Source: a virus. Taken from it: a stretch of 64,000 nucleotides of DNA. The position numbers and the translations under genes were made by a program. Within the stretch, counting starts at the first letter, position 1. The number at the start of each line of letters is the position of its first letter. The notes under the pieces are model-generated. The model made no database searches. It was not told the origin of the DNA and was given only the letters and a program-made list of their open reading frames with translations. The stretch lies in the IMG/VR virus record IMGVR_UViG_3300025087_000036, positions 1-64,000 of that record, one strand, 5' to 3'. This document shows positions 8,511 through 16,895 of this stretch, piece after piece.

Positions 8511-8875
8511 ATGAGTGAATGCAAAAGGTGTAGGAGGGGTTTCATTGGTGTGGTAGTTGTGGGTGGAATCGTGGTCTTCACCCATTGTCAGAGGGGTATT
8601 GTTCATGGGAGTGTGCCCTAGAAGATAACCCAAACTTCGAAAAAGAGTACGATGATCTCTTTGAAGAAGACGATTCAGAAATGGAGGATATTATGTTTGA
8701 AAATGATTTTTTTGTGCGAAATGGTATCGTACCTACATGGAATGATATGGTAGAACCACAAAAAGATGCAGAAGAAATTTTGTATGAGTTAAGAGAAATA
8801 CTTTGCGTTCCAGAGGGTGAAAGTATTTTGGAACACGCTAAGATATTGATGATTGAATTGGAGGGAGAAAAATGA
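8511..8875 (+). CDS. Zinc-ribbon protein, frame change near codon 11
   Basis: ATG 8511 starts MSECKRCRRGF and then the frame degenerates and stops. In the -1 frame the protein continues as HWCGSCGWNRG, YCSWECALEDN and an acidic, helical tail to TGA 8873-8875. Together the pieces give four CxxC-like cysteine pairs (CKRC, CGSC, CSWEC), a coherent zinc ribbon of about 121 residues. At the junction is the heptamer G-GGT-TTC (8537-8543), a canonical X-XXY-YYZ -1 slippery pattern, with an imperfect 9-bp hairpin at 8559-8585. An alternative is a missing G in a homopolymer (sequencing or mutation). The shorter reading from 8585 would lack half of the cysteines. Confidence 0.6.
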
Positions 8876-9252
8876 AGGTACTATTTTTAGGAGGAAGCCA
8901 ACATCTTAAACTAAAGGAACTAGAGTCTGATACGGATAAGTACACAACCATTCATGCTGGGAATGAGGTCATAGATTTTCCAGGGGAACCCTTGCCAGCA
9001 AAAAGACCAGACAAGGTAAAGAGGGAAGTCTACACCAAACGGAAGATAAGTATTCCTAGTGTGTATGTGCTAGAGGATCTAGGCAACATAAATTTTTCAG
9101 AGATGTTCATGGAAGTTTTTAACAAGTTGTTGGAGGTATACAATGAAAAAGCCGAACAAACACTCAATGGCGATCAAGCAAAAGAAAGCTCAAAAGAGGA
9201 ACCGATTGAAGAAAGAAAATCACCAGCTAAGAGCAGAAAGCTTGAACCATAG
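8872..9252 (+). CDS. Hypothetical protein, 126 aa
   Basis: Starts in an ATGA overlap with the preceding gene (GGAGGGAGAAAA upstream). The first ~90 residues look folded (MKVLFLGGSQHLKLKEL, VIDFPGEPLPAKRPDKVKRE, RKISIPSVYVLEDLG), and the C-terminal ~35 are charged and disordered (AKESSKEEPIEERKSPAKSR). Proteins of similar layout occur in T4-like phages but I cannot name a function. Its last 110 bases are shared in another frame with the next gene, an unusually long overlap. Confidence 0.65.
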   Translation: MKVLFLGGSQHLKLKELESDTDKYTTIHAGNEVIDFPGEPLPAKRPDKVKREVYTKRKISIPSVYVLEDLGNINFSEMFMEVFNKLLEVYNEKAEQTLNGDQAKESSKEEPIEERKSPAKSRKLEP

Positions 9253-9346
9253 GAAGAACAAAATCCATGAGTTTGCTGAAAAAATGCAACAAGCATACAT
9301 GGATGAGATTGTGAAGAGGTTCAATGAAAGCCAAAAAACCACATAA
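9143..9346 (+). CDS. Small basic protein overlapping its neighbours
   Basis: 67 residues, very rich in Lys/Arg/Gln and predicted helical (KQKKAQKRNRLKKENHQLRA). It has the best ribosome binding site in this area (TTGGAGG, 8 bases before ATG 9143), which is why I accept it although it overlaps the previous gene by 110 bases and the next by 23. Function unknown; the charge suggests nucleic-acid binding. Confidence 0.6.
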   Translation: MKKPNKHSMAIKQKKAQKRNRLKKENHQLRAESLNHRKNKIHEFAEKMQQAYMDEIVKRFNESQKTT

Positions 9347-9917
9347 GGCATTCAAGCCAAAGCGTGCCAAACATTCATTTAGGGATGTCAAGGGTAAGTT
9401 TACCAAGAAGGTTGTCATCACTGGAGAGGTTGCCAGGGATGTTAGGGGTAAGTTTGCCAAGAAACCAGAGCTTGCTCCAATCAAATATAGAAGACCAATC
9501 CCCCCAGGTATGATTAGGAAGTCATACTCTATTGTGAAAAAAATTCCGTATGGAACAGTCCTTGAATTTGTATATGGAAACAAGCAAGTTCAAGGACAGA
9601 TCGGTGGTTGGAAGGTGGACCGGAAACCAAACCTATTGGTGTTCTGGGATGATATGCCAAAGGATCGTATTGAGGGTATCAATATGAATTACTTGTCTGG
9701 GTTTTATGTTCACAAGTTAAAGCTAATCATGAAACGGTTTCCTGGTATTGATGGGGAAGAGTTCTACCATATCCTTAGGAGGACAGCTAGGTTTGCGATA
9801 ACCAAGGGATACAGAAAGTATGTTCGTTCGAGCTTTCGAAATATATTTACATACATATACTATAACGTAGAAAACCAAAACTTAGTTGAGAAGATACAGG
9901 ATAAAAAAGAAACATGA
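9324..9917 (+). CDS. Hypothetical protein, first of two tandem paralogues
   Basis: 197 residues. The N-terminus is strongly basic with two copies of a GKFxKK element (DVKGKFTKK and DVRGKFAKK). Residues ~60-165 form a module that recurs in the next gene (EFVYGNKQVQGQIGGWK, then IEGINMNYLSGFYV, then FPGIDGEEFYHI and KGYRKYVRSS). The module reads as a small beta-barrel followed by helices; I do not recognise a family. ATGA overlap with the paralogue suggests coupled translation. Confidence 0.7.
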   Translation: MKAKKPHKAFKPKRAKHSFRDVKGKFTKKVVITGEVARDVRGKFAKKPELAPIKYRRPIPPGMIRKSYSIVKKIPYGTVLEFVYGNKQVQGQIGGWKVDRKPNLLVFWDDMPKDRIEGINMNYLSGFYVHKLKLIMKRFPGIDGEEFYHILRRTARFAITKGYRKYVRSSFRNIFTYIYYNVENQNLVEKIQDKKET

Positions 9918-10801
9918 GCTACAAATTCGGATCAATATTGTCGTTTGTTTATGGCAAGAAACAAAGACCTGGACAGGTTGGTGGGTGGAAAAACGATAAA
10001 TCACCATTGCTCCTGGTGTTCTATGATGATGGAGAAAGATACATAGAGGGGATAAATACCAACTATTTATCAAAATGGTACATAAAAAGACTAAGGACGT
10101 TAATAAGGACGTTTCCAGGTGTGGATGGCGAAGAGTTTTACAACATTGTCAAGAAAACAGCTTGGTATGCAGTTGGTAAAGGGTATCGAAAGTATATGCG
10201 GGCAAGCTTGAGGAAGCCCAGCGTAAGAGAAAAAAGAGAGTTCTATGGTAAACTATTGACCGAAAGAAAGGTAAGCAGCATGAAAAGAATAGATGTAAAC
10301 GAATCATTCAAGGCGCATTATCCCTCATTGAAGAGGATAACCCAATTGCATTATACAGATCCAAGATTGTCCAAGGATCTTAAGAACAACATCAAACTTG
10401 AAAGAGATGGAAATTTCAAGAAGGGTAAGAAGTTGTTAAAAGGTGCTTACCTTGTATACGAGGATGCTGGTTTCTATGTTGGGGTGCATGTTTCCAGTGA
10501 GTTGAATGAGGAAGATGGGAAACCCTACATAAGTGTTGTGGCCTTGGATAAGAGCTATAGGACAGTCAAAGAACGGGTTGCTTACCGTATGCGAAGGGGT
10601 AAGAACCTTGCTGAAACAGTCAAAGAGGGTGTTGAGAAAAATGATACAGTTCCATTTTCAAAGTTGAAGGTTGGGGATAAGTTTAGATACCCAGATGAAG
10701 GTGACGATATAGTCCTTGTTAAATCTGGACCCACCACATACAAACACGATGGTCTAAGATATCCAATACCAAAAAAGACTGACTTGGTTGTGCAAATATA
10801 G
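9914..10801 (+). CDS. Hypothetical protein, second tandem paralogue with C-terminal extension
   Basis: 295 residues. The first ~100 match the preceding gene (SFVYGKKQRPGQVGGWK, IEGINTNYLS, FPGVDGEEFYNI, KGYRKYMRAS). From about residue 122 (MKRIDVNESFK) a different, longer region begins, preceded by GAAAGGTAAGCAGC, so an internal start near 10280 is possible and the gene may be a fusion. The C-terminal part ends with a short beta domain (LKVGDKFRYPDEGDD). No function is evident. Confidence 0.72.
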   Translation: MSYKFGSILSFVYGKKQRPGQVGGWKNDKSPLLLVFYDDGERYIEGINTNYLSKWYIKRLRTLIRTFPGVDGEEFYNIVKKTAWYAVGKGYRKYMRASLRKPSVREKREFYGKLLTERKVSSMKRIDVNESFKAHYPSLKRITQLHYTDPRLSKDLKNNIKLERDGNFKKGKKLLKGAYLVYEDAGFYVGVHVSSELNEEDGKPYISVVALDKSYRTVKERVAYRMRRGKNLAETVKEGVEKNDTVPFSKLKVGDKFRYPDEGDDIVLVKSGPTTYKHDGLRYPIPKKTDLVVQI

Positions 10802-10870
10802 GTTGGAAAAGTAACCAATAAATAACGATTAACCCGCATACGGAGATATGCTGATCGGAAGAAAAAGTAA

Positions 10871-11020
10871 ATGATGTATTTGTGTCCAAAGTGTAAACGT
10901 CTTATAATCATACCTGTTGGAGATGTCTTACTAGAAAAAAACATGAAATGCTGGTGCGGTGAAAAGGCTTCCGCATTTTTTGTGGTAAATAGTGAAGGAA
11001 AACCTTTACATCTATGCTGA
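10871..11020 (+). CDS. Small zinc-ribbon protein, 49 aa
   Basis: ATG 10871 (or 10874) opens a 49-residue frame with a treble-cleft style cysteine set: YLCPKCKR near the start and KCWCGEKA in the middle. It is too short for a catalytic domain and probably binds nucleic acid or protein. It sits alone between the paralogue pair and the dUTPase gene; AGAAAAAG lies upstream. Confidence 0.6.
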   Translation: MMYLCPKCKRLIIIPVGDVLLEKNMKCWCGEKASAFFVVNSEGKPLHLC

Positions 11021-11052
11021 AATAGTGTAACATTACCAAACAAGGGGGTTCT

Positions 11053-11469
11053 ATGCTGGTCAAGAAATTGGTAGATGGTGCTATCGTTCCAACAAGAGCG
11101 CATCCAAGTGACGCTGGGTTGGATCTTTACACGATAAGCAATGGTTGTATTCATCCTGGTAAAGATGCGGTTGTGAGAACAGGAATAGCGGTGGCTATTC
11201 AAGAGGGTTATGTTGGGGTTGTCAAAGAGAAATCTGGCAGGGCAACAAAAGATAAGCTTACAATAGGTGCTTGTGTTATTGATTCTGGTTATAGGGGTGA
11301 ACTGTTGGTTCATATGTTCAACAATGGAGAGCTTCCCTTTACCTACAAAATTGGTGAGAAGATTGCACAGCTAGTTGTTGTGCCATGTTGGGTTGGTTTA
11401 CCAGATTTGGTTGAAGAGCTAGATGATACTCCAAGGGGTGAGGGAAAATTTGGGAGTACAGGGACATGA
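11053..11469 (+). CDS. dut: dUTP diphosphatase (dUTPase)
   Basis: 138 residues, the normal size of the trimeric dUTPase family, with all five motifs in order: AHPSDAGLDLY (1), VVKEKSGRA (2), GACVIDSGYRGEL (3), GEKIAQLVVVP (4) and the C-terminal P-loop-like RGEGKFGSTGT (5). It hydrolyses dUTP to dUMP and pyrophosphate, keeping uracil out of phage DNA and feeding dUMP to the ThyX encoded at 36 kb. AAGGGGG precedes ATG 11053; the stop overlaps the next start (ATGA). Confidence 0.96.
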   Translation: MLVKKLVDGAIVPTRAHPSDAGLDLYTISNGCIHPGKDAVVRTGIAVAIQEGYVGVVKEKSGRATKDKLTIGACVIDSGYRGELLVHMFNNGELPFTYKIGEKIAQLVVVPCWVGLPDLVEELDDTPRGEGKFGSTGT

Positions 11470-12188
11470 GTTATGAAGATCAATGGGGAAATTGGTATGA
11501 TTGTTGGTGTGAACAGGAAAGAGAGAAGAAAATGAAAGAGAAGTTTGTAGAAATCGTGGTTATCTTGGATCGGTCTGGGAGTATGTCTGACATTCGTTCG
11601 GATGCCATTGGTGGGTTCAATGAATTTTTGAGGCAGCAAAAAGAAATGGGGGGCAATGCATATCTTACCATGATTCAATTTGACGACCAGTATGAGTGTG
11701 TTTACAATCATGTACCCATTCGAGAGGCAAGAGAACTAACCAATGCATCGTTTGTTCCAAGGGGTATGACTGCTTTGAATGATGCTATTGGTAGGACGAT
11801 CAACATGGTTAACAAGAAAGTTGAAGAGGAAACTTACCACTATGATTCGCATAGATCGGGGGAACATAATTGTTGCAGACCAAGGGTTATCTGTGCTATA
11901 CTTACCGATGGGCAAGAGAACTGTTCAAAGGAATTCACAACCCAAAAGATAAACGATATGGTGAGTCACCAAAGGTCTTGCCATAATTGGGAATTCGTTT
12001 TCTTGGCAGCTAACCAAGATGCCTTTGCCACAAGTCGTGCATATGGTTTTAATCCATCATTTACATGGTGTTATGCTGCCGATGCTGTTGGCACTAGAAG
12101 TGCATTTGATAATATGTCTATCTCAACATCATGCTTGAGGGAAGAAGACAATGATGATGGAAACAAGATTGGAAAGCAAGGGGTTTGA
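11466..12188 (+). CDS. von Willebrand factor A domain protein
   Basis: 240 residues. A metal-ion-dependent adhesion site is clear: VVILDRSGSMSD (DxSxS), the conserved Thr in PRGMTALNDAIG, and the Asp in CAILTDGQEN. Phage vWA proteins of this type are known but poorly understood; a chaperone-like or DNA-metabolism role is possible. Starts by ATGA overlap with dut. The acidic C-terminus (REEDNDDGN) is probably disordered. Confidence 0.85.
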   Translation: MSYEDQWGNWYDCWCEQEREKKMKEKFVEIVVILDRSGSMSDIRSDAIGGFNEFLRQQKEMGGNAYLTMIQFDDQYECVYNHVPIREARELTNASFVPRGMTALNDAIGRTINMVNKKVEEETYHYDSHRSGEHNCCRPRVICAILTDGQENCSKEFTTQKINDMVSHQRSCHNWEFVFLAANQDAFATSRAYGFNPSFTWCYAADAVGTRSAFDNMSISTSCLREEDNDDGNKIGKQGV

Positions 12189-12190
12189 AA

Positions 12191-12571
12191 ATGAAACAAA
12201 CCATATACCCAAACCACAAGAGGAAGCTGAAGAGAAAGTTTCTTTGGCTTCCCAAAAAAATTGGGCCAGAACGTAAGTGGTGGAAAACAGTGGGCTGGAT
12301 TGAGGGTGGATATTTCACAACTGATTTCTTCACAGTAAGGGGGACAAAAGAAAAATGGGTTTCCATGTCCTGGGTGAAAGATGATCAACGTCTTGACTAC
12401 TATCGACTCACAAATGTTTTGAAGTATTGCTTGGTTTGCCGTAAGGGAAAAATGAAATATGATCATACAAATTTGTTCCGTGGAAAAGATAGGCACAAAC
12501 ACATTTGCCCAACTTGTGGTGCAATAGAGTGGATGAGGGAAATCAATGAAGTTAACAAGGGTGTGTTCTGA
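12191..12571 (+). CDS. Hypothetical protein with C-terminal zinc ribbon
   Basis: Start chosen at ATG 12191, behind AAGGGG; the frame is also open from a TTG at 12185. 126 residues: a basic N-terminus (KQTIYPNHKRKLKRKFLWL), a Trp/Lys-rich middle and a CLVCRKG...HICPTCGA ribbon near the end. Its last 26 bases overlap the DNA polymerase start. Unknown function; it may bind DNA or the polymerase. Confidence 0.65.
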   Translation: MKQTIYPNHKRKLKRKFLWLPKKIGPERKWWKTVGWIEGGYFTTDFFTVRGTKEKWVSMSWVKDDQRLDYYRLTNVLKYCLVCRKGKMKYDHTNLFRGKDRHKHICPTCGAIEWMREINEVNKGVF

Positions 12572-15014
12572 ATTTTCCTACGGCGATTGGGTTATCCATA
12601 GGTTCGGTGTGTCAGATTCCGGTGAGCGGGTTCATCTGAAATCCGAATTTAGGGATTGGTTCTACTTTGATGAATCCCAGGTTGGAAATTTAGACAGGTT
12701 TCCTAGAATGGAAATACCAGAATCGGTTGGGTATAAGTCTATCTTCGGCAAGAACGTTGTTAAGGTAGAATACACAAGCATTCGGGAAAAACTATCTCTA
12801 GCAGAACTCTATCCAGGTTACATATACGAATCGGATATTCGACCAGAGTTCAAGTACCTTATGACAACAAAGTTTGAATGGGCAGATGCCAAGGATAGAA
12901 ACATCTTCTATTTTGACATTGAAACATTCACAGACGATGTTACATTTATGGGTCCAGACAATCCAAAGGCACCGATCACTTCCATTCAAGGATATCTATC
13001 CGGTGAAAAAAAATATGTCATGTTCACATGGCATGAAACCGAAACTGAAAACCTTAAGGAAACAAAGATTGAAGAGTCTGGGGATAAGATAATTGTCTTT
13101 TGCAAGGATGAGGAAGATGTTATCCTCTCGTTTTTTGCTTTCCTAGAAGACTACAGCGTTGATGTTGTAACAGGTTGGTGGTCTTCTCAATTTGATCTTC
13201 CATACATTGTGAATCGTTGTAAGCTTTTGCACATTGATTACAACCAAATGTCTCCTATGTATAACACCATAAGGGAGAGTGGTGGGATGGTTGACCGATT
13301 GGTTAACTGTTACAAGAAACCAAGGGATCAACAATGGGCAACATACACGGTTGGGCTTGATCACATTGATATGTTGATTGCTGTCAGTGAAAAGATGAAC
13401 TACAATTTATCCAACAACAAATTAGCTACGGCAGCAGTTGAGATAATTGAGGATCCAGATATAGAAAAGTTAACAGAGGTAACTTGGAAAAACTGGAAAG
13501 ATGATTATCCAGGGTTTATTCGATATGGGTTTAGGGATGTTGAGATTCTAAAGGAAATTGATGATAGGTTAGGAATATTCAACCTGTTCTGTTTGGTCCA
13601 GAAAATGACAAATATTACAACGCTTGACAGCGCAATGAACGAGTCTTCAATTGTGGACAGCTATATCATGTCGCAATGTAGTGGGCAAGTGGTTTTGCCA
13701 ACCAAAAACCCATCTGAAAAAGAAAGTTACATGGGTGCCATTGTTTTGGATCCAAAACCGGGGTTGTATAGTGACATTGGTTTGGTTGACTATGCATCAC
13801 TATACCCAACAACAGTTATGAGTTTCAATTTGTCGCCGGAAACCTTTATCTGTTCGCAAGCACAGGCAGAAGAAAATGGGTATACCATTGAACAGATTAT
13901 CGAAAGGCTTGACAAGAAAAAGGTGAAGTATGTTGATACTGGATACAGTGATGAGTTGGTTGGAAAACGGTATCTGTTTTATGCCCACACAAATAGGGTT
14001 GGGGTACTCCCAAAGATCCTGAAAGAGATGTATGGGGAACGTAGACGCATAAAGAAATTGATGAAAACAGAAGAGGATCCTGTTAAACTTAATGCGCTAG
14101 ACAAGCACCAGTATGCATTGAAAATCATTTTGAACTCTGCCTATGGAACCTTTGGTTTTAGGTTTTTTAGACTGTATAAGATTGAGGTTGCAGATGCCAT
14201 AACATTCTTTGCTAGGAGAGCTTTGAATTATGCAATGGATAATCTCAATCAGGATGGGTTTGAAGTCATATATGCCGACACTGACTCATCATTTTTTAAA
14301 CAATCTGGGAGATCGAATGAAGACATAGGATCTTGGGTGGAGATTTTCAATAAGACGCTCAAAAAGGTCTTTATTCCAAGGTACAACAAATATCCCCTAC
14401 CCGAATATGAAATGATGGAACTTGAATATGAAAAGGATCTTGAGGTTATCTATTTTGGGGATTCAAAGAAGAGGTACTATGGAATAGAACGTGAAAGCGG
14501 AAAGAAGTACATTCATGGGTTGAACATCATACGAAAGGATACACCAAAATTCTTGAGAGCAAGGATGAACGAGATAACTGAATTGGTTGTCAGGGGAAAT
14601 TTGACAACCCAAACCTTGGTTGACTTAAGACAAGAGATAGAAACCTTGCCACCAGAATCATTGGGTATCTTCAAGAAATTTGGGATGCCGTTTGATAAAT
14701 TTAAGAACAAACCCCAGCATGTAAAGGGTGCTAAGTTTGCCAATGAACATCTTGGAACAAATATTACATACAGGGATATCCCATTGATGTTCTACATAAG
14801 ATCCAAGGTTGAAGATGATAAAAAACCAAGGTTGAGGACAACGGCAATTTGTTTGTTGCAGGAAGACCTACACTTAATTGATGAGAGGAAGGATGTCTTT
14901 GAGATTGACTATGATTTGGTGTTTGATAAACAGGTGTTCACGCCATTAAAAGAATTTTCTCATATTAGTTATATAAAACCGATACTTGATGAATATAAAA
15001 CCATGACTTCGTGA
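12546..15014 (+). CDS. DNA polymerase, family B, with 3'-5' exonuclease
   Basis: 822 residues. Proofreading motifs: FDIET (Asp124, Glu126), the ExoII region VTGWWSSQFDLPYI and ExoIII YGFRDVEIL. Polymerase motifs: A, VDYASLYPTTV (Asp415); B, KIILNSAYGTFGF; C, YADTDSS (Asp578, Asp580); then KKRYYG. It is shorter than T4 gp43 (about 900) but complete. It is the replicative polymerase partner of the helicase at 3.4 kb. Start at ATG 12546, inside the end of the previous gene. A GIY-YIG endonuclease gene follows directly, a common homing position next to polymerase genes. Confidence 0.95.
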   Translation: MKLTRVCSEFSYGDWVIHRFGVSDSGERVHLKSEFRDWFYFDESQVGNLDRFPRMEIPESVGYKSIFGKNVVKVEYTSIREKLSLAELYPGYIYESDIRPEFKYLMTTKFEWADAKDRNIFYFDIETFTDDVTFMGPDNPKAPITSIQGYLSGEKKYVMFTWHETETENLKETKIEESGDKIIVFCKDEEDVILSFFAFLEDYSVDVVTGWWSSQFDLPYIVNRCKLLHIDYNQMSPMYNTIRESGGMVDRLVNCYKKPRDQQWATYTVGLDHIDMLIAVSEKMNYNLSNNKLATAAVEIIEDPDIEKLTEVTWKNWKDDYPGFIRYGFRDVEILKEIDDRLGIFNLFCLVQKMTNITTLDSAMNESSIVDSYIMSQCSGQVVLPTKNPSEKESYMGAIVLDPKPGLYSDIGLVDYASLYPTTVMSFNLSPETFICSQAQAEENGYTIEQIIERLDKKKVKYVDTGYSDELVGKRYLFYAHTNRVGVLPKILKEMYGERRRIKKLMKTEEDPVKLNALDKHQYALKIILNSAYGTFGFRFFRLYKIEVADAITFFARRALNYAMDNLNQDGFEVIYADTDSSFFKQSGRSNEDIGSWVEIFNKTLKKVFIPRYNKYPLPEYEMMELEYEKDLEVIYFGDSKKRYYGIERESGKKYIHGLNIIRKDTPKFLRARMNEITELVVRGNLTTQTLVDLRQEIETLPPESLGIFKKFGMPFDKFKNKPQHVKGAKFANEHLGTNITYRDIPLMFYIRSKVEDDKKPRLRTTAICLLQEDLHLIDERKDVFEIDYDLVFDKQVFTPLKEFSHISYIKPILDEYKTMTS

Positions 15015-15021
15015 TATTTAT
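15015..15021 (+). promoter_or_regulatory. TATTTAT late-promoter-like box
   Basis: GATATTTAT 17 bases before ATG 15038 of a GIY-YIG gene, followed by GGAGG. One of eight similar boxes near start codons; probably the gp55-type late promoter of this phage. Confidence 0.55.
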
Positions 15022-15037
15022 TTTTTGGAGGTAAGTC

Positions 15038-15844
15038 ATGATTATTTATATAGCGGAAAATTTAATTAATGGAAAACAATATATTGGTCAAACAAAATTT
15101 GAGTTGGATATTAGAAAAAAACAGCACCTTAGATCTGCAAAAAACGGGTCAACTGCAACATTTCATTGTGCAATTAGGAAATATGGGGAAAACAATTTCA
15201 CTTGGAAAGTTTTATGTAGTGGGAAAACAAGAGAAGAATTGAATATATTGGAACAGAAATATGTTGGCGAGTTTGGTTCATATGCGTCTGGATATAATAA
15301 CGATCATGGTGGTAGAGTTGGAAAAATGACTCGGGAAACCATTGGTAAAATTTTGGAAACAAAAAGAAAAAATGGAACCATAAACCCATCATTAGAAACA
15401 AAGAAAAAAATTAGTCGATCCCATATTGGAATGAAATATCCAAAATCGTTTGGGGAGAGATTAACTTTAGCGAATACTGGAAAAAAGATGACAGACGAAG
15501 CAAAACAAAACATGAGGGTAGCCCAAATAAAACGCTGGGCAGAAATAACACCCGAAAATTTGGAAAAATTTAAACAATCTGCATCTATTTCTGCAAAAAG
15601 AAGATTTACATCAAATGAAGAACGAAAAAAAATTAGTGATTCTTTGATTGGAAAGAAAAAATCCTCAAGACATATTGAGAACTTAATAAAATCAAGAACA
15701 ATTGTGTTTACAGAATTGGAAATGGAAAGAATGTTGGTATTGAGGGAGGGGGGATTATCATACAGAAAAATTTCTGTAGAGTTTAATGTATCGTGGAGCA
15801 AGATTCGGTCTGTGCTAAAGGAATACAAACGAAAGGTGGTTTGA
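15038..15844 (+). CDS. GIY-YIG homing endonuclease (free-standing)
   Basis: 268 residues. N-terminal GIY-YIG nuclease: IYIAENLINGKQYIGQT, the catalytic-type Arg/Lys region, CAIRKYGENNF, and Glu in NILEQKYVGEF. A middle of short basic NUMOD3-like repeats (TRETIGKI, TKKKISRSHIG, GKKMTDEAK) precedes a C-terminal helix-turn-helix (LSYRKISVEFNVSWSKIRSV) that would read DNA. It lies between the DNA polymerase and an unknown gene, with its own TATTTAT box and GGAGG. The downstream gene looks intact. Confidence 0.9.
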   Translation: MIIYIAENLINGKQYIGQTKFELDIRKKQHLRSAKNGSTATFHCAIRKYGENNFTWKVLCSGKTREELNILEQKYVGEFGSYASGYNNDHGGRVGKMTRETIGKILETKRKNGTINPSLETKKKISRSHIGMKYPKSFGERLTLANTGKKMTDEAKQNMRVAQIKRWAEITPENLEKFKQSASISAKRRFTSNEERKKISDSLIGKKKSSRHIENLIKSRTIVFTELEMERMLVLREGGLSYRKISVEFNVSWSKIRSVLKEYKRKVV

Positions 15845-15845
15845 A

Positions 15846-16193
15846 ATGGGAAGGTATTACAGTTACCCAAATGTCAATTATGATGATCAAGATTCGATTG
15901 AAAACGCAATTGATGAGGCATACAAAGAAGGGTTTGATGATGGAAAAGCAGAAGCGATGGAAGCTATTGAGGATGAATATCCAAGTAGGCTGATGGAGAA
16001 ACGCCATGTTATTAATGGCAAATCTGTATCGGTTTGGGTTCCAACAATACAAGATAATGTGGAAGCCATACAAAAAGATGGTAAAATGGTTTCCATTGGT
16101 CTAAAACATGGATTCTCCCCCATATTTGAGGATCAATACGGTAAATTTACATTTGATGGGGTATATGTTGGGAGCCATTGTGGTGACTTCTAG
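15846..16193 (+). CDS. Hypothetical protein, 115 aa
   Basis: ATG 15846 lies just after the stop of the GIY-YIG gene. The N-terminal half is acidic and helical (DSIENAIDEAYKEGFDDGKA), and the C-terminal half looks beta-rich (INGKSVSVWVP, YGKFTFDGVYVGSHCGDF). No recognised family. Its end overlaps the deaminase start. Confidence 0.65.
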   Translation: MGRYYSYPNVNYDDQDSIENAIDEAYKEGFDDGKAEAMEAIEDEYPSRLMEKRHVINGKSVSVWVPTIQDNVEAIQKDGKMVSIGLKHGFSPIFEDQYGKFTFDGVYVGSHCGDF

Positions 16194-16647
16194 CGGTCGC
16201 CCCCCTTGGGCCGATATATGGATGGGGCTTGCTCAAAAAATTGCCCTCCGGTCAACCTGCAAGATCCCAGGTAGGAAAATTGGGTGTGTTATTGTTCCAA
16301 CCAACAATGAGGGGGTCTTGGCTATTGGTTATAATGGCGGTGCCGCAGGTGATGATAATGATTCCTGCGAATATTGTGGAGAAAGCACAATCAATGGGGT
16401 GAGTTTACCGATGATTGGTACTTCAAGGTGTACCTGTATTCATGCTGAAATGAATGCCATGATAAAACTGGATAAAAATCATCCTGGTGATAAAACTATG
16501 TATGTGACAACTTCACCCTGTATGCTTTGTGCCAAAATGATAATCAATGCAGGCATAACTAGAGTGGTGTATGGAGAGGTCTATTCTCAAGATCCAATAG
16601 ACTTTCTCAAAAAAATGGGGGTAAGGTGCCGATGTTGGAAACAGTAG
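16183..16647 (+). CDS. Deoxycytidylate (dCMP) deaminase
   Basis: Start placed at GTG 16183 (GTG 16180 also possible) behind GGGAG; the frame is open further upstream inside the previous gene, but homologues begin near SGRPPWADIWMGLAQ. About 154 residues. Zinc site: HAEMNA and the PCMLCAK motif (HAE...PCxxC), plus an extra structural zinc region (CEYCGE, TRCTCIHAE-like) typical of dCMP deaminases. Converts dCMP to dUMP, the substrate of the ThyX encoded in this window. Confidence 0.92.
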   Translation: MTSSGRPPWADIWMGLAQKIALRSTCKIPGRKIGCVIVPTNNEGVLAIGYNGGAAGDDNDSCEYCGESTINGVSLPMIGTSRCTCIHAEMNAMIKLDKNHPGDKTMYVTTSPCMLCAKMIINAGITRVVYGEVYSQDPIDFLKKMGVRCRCWKQ

Positions 16648-16856
16648 AAGTCGGAGAGGATAAATATGAGATACTAGTTAGATTGAAAAATGAAGACAAG
16701 GATGGGGCTAAGGTTGCTTTAGGGAGATGCGAAGGCTCCCATGGGAGCCTTATTTTATTGGCGTCAAACTCCAATTTTGGGGGTGGTAAGGAGTATTTAA
16801 TATGCAGCAAGATACACGATGCTGAAATAGTACAAGACATTGGTGGGGTTGTTTGA
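16632..16856 (+). CDS. Hypothetical protein, 74 aa, containing a perfect palindrome
   Basis: Overlaps the end of the deaminase gene; ATG 16632 or GTG 16626 with GGGGTAAGG upstream. Composition looks coding (YEILVRLKNEDKDGAKVALG, KEYLICSKIHDAEIV). In its middle, codons for CEGSHGSL coincide with a 20-base perfect palindrome followed by T-rich sequence, which could terminate part of the transcription. No known family. Confidence 0.5.
   Translation: MLETVEVGEDKYEILVRLKNEDKDGAKVALGRCEGSHGSLILLASNSNFGGGKEYLICSKIHDAEIVQDIGGVV
16732..16751 (+). terminator. Perfect 20-base palindrome with T-rich tail
   Basis: AAGGCTCCCATGGGAGCCTT reads the same on both strands and is followed by ATTTTATT. It could fold as an 8-bp stem with a CATG loop. 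It lies inside the small ORF at 16632, so it is either an intragenic terminator or evidence against that ORF. Confidence 0.45.
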
Positions 16857-16863
16857 TATTTAT
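16857..16863 (+). promoter_or_regulatory. TATTTAT late-promoter-like box before the lysis genes
   Basis: TTTGATATTTATCTGT is the same as the box before the adhesin gene at 55719. It lies 33 bases before GTG 16896 and could drive the lysis cassette. Confidence 0.55.
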
Positions 16864-16895
16864 CTGTGTGATGTATCAATGGGGGATTTACTTAG

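Noticed and set aside
10812-10825. AATAAATAACG as a T4-like late promoter on the + strand
   Set aside because: A single occurrence without a gene start at the right distance; the next small gene starts 50 bases away. The recurrent element here is TATTTAT.
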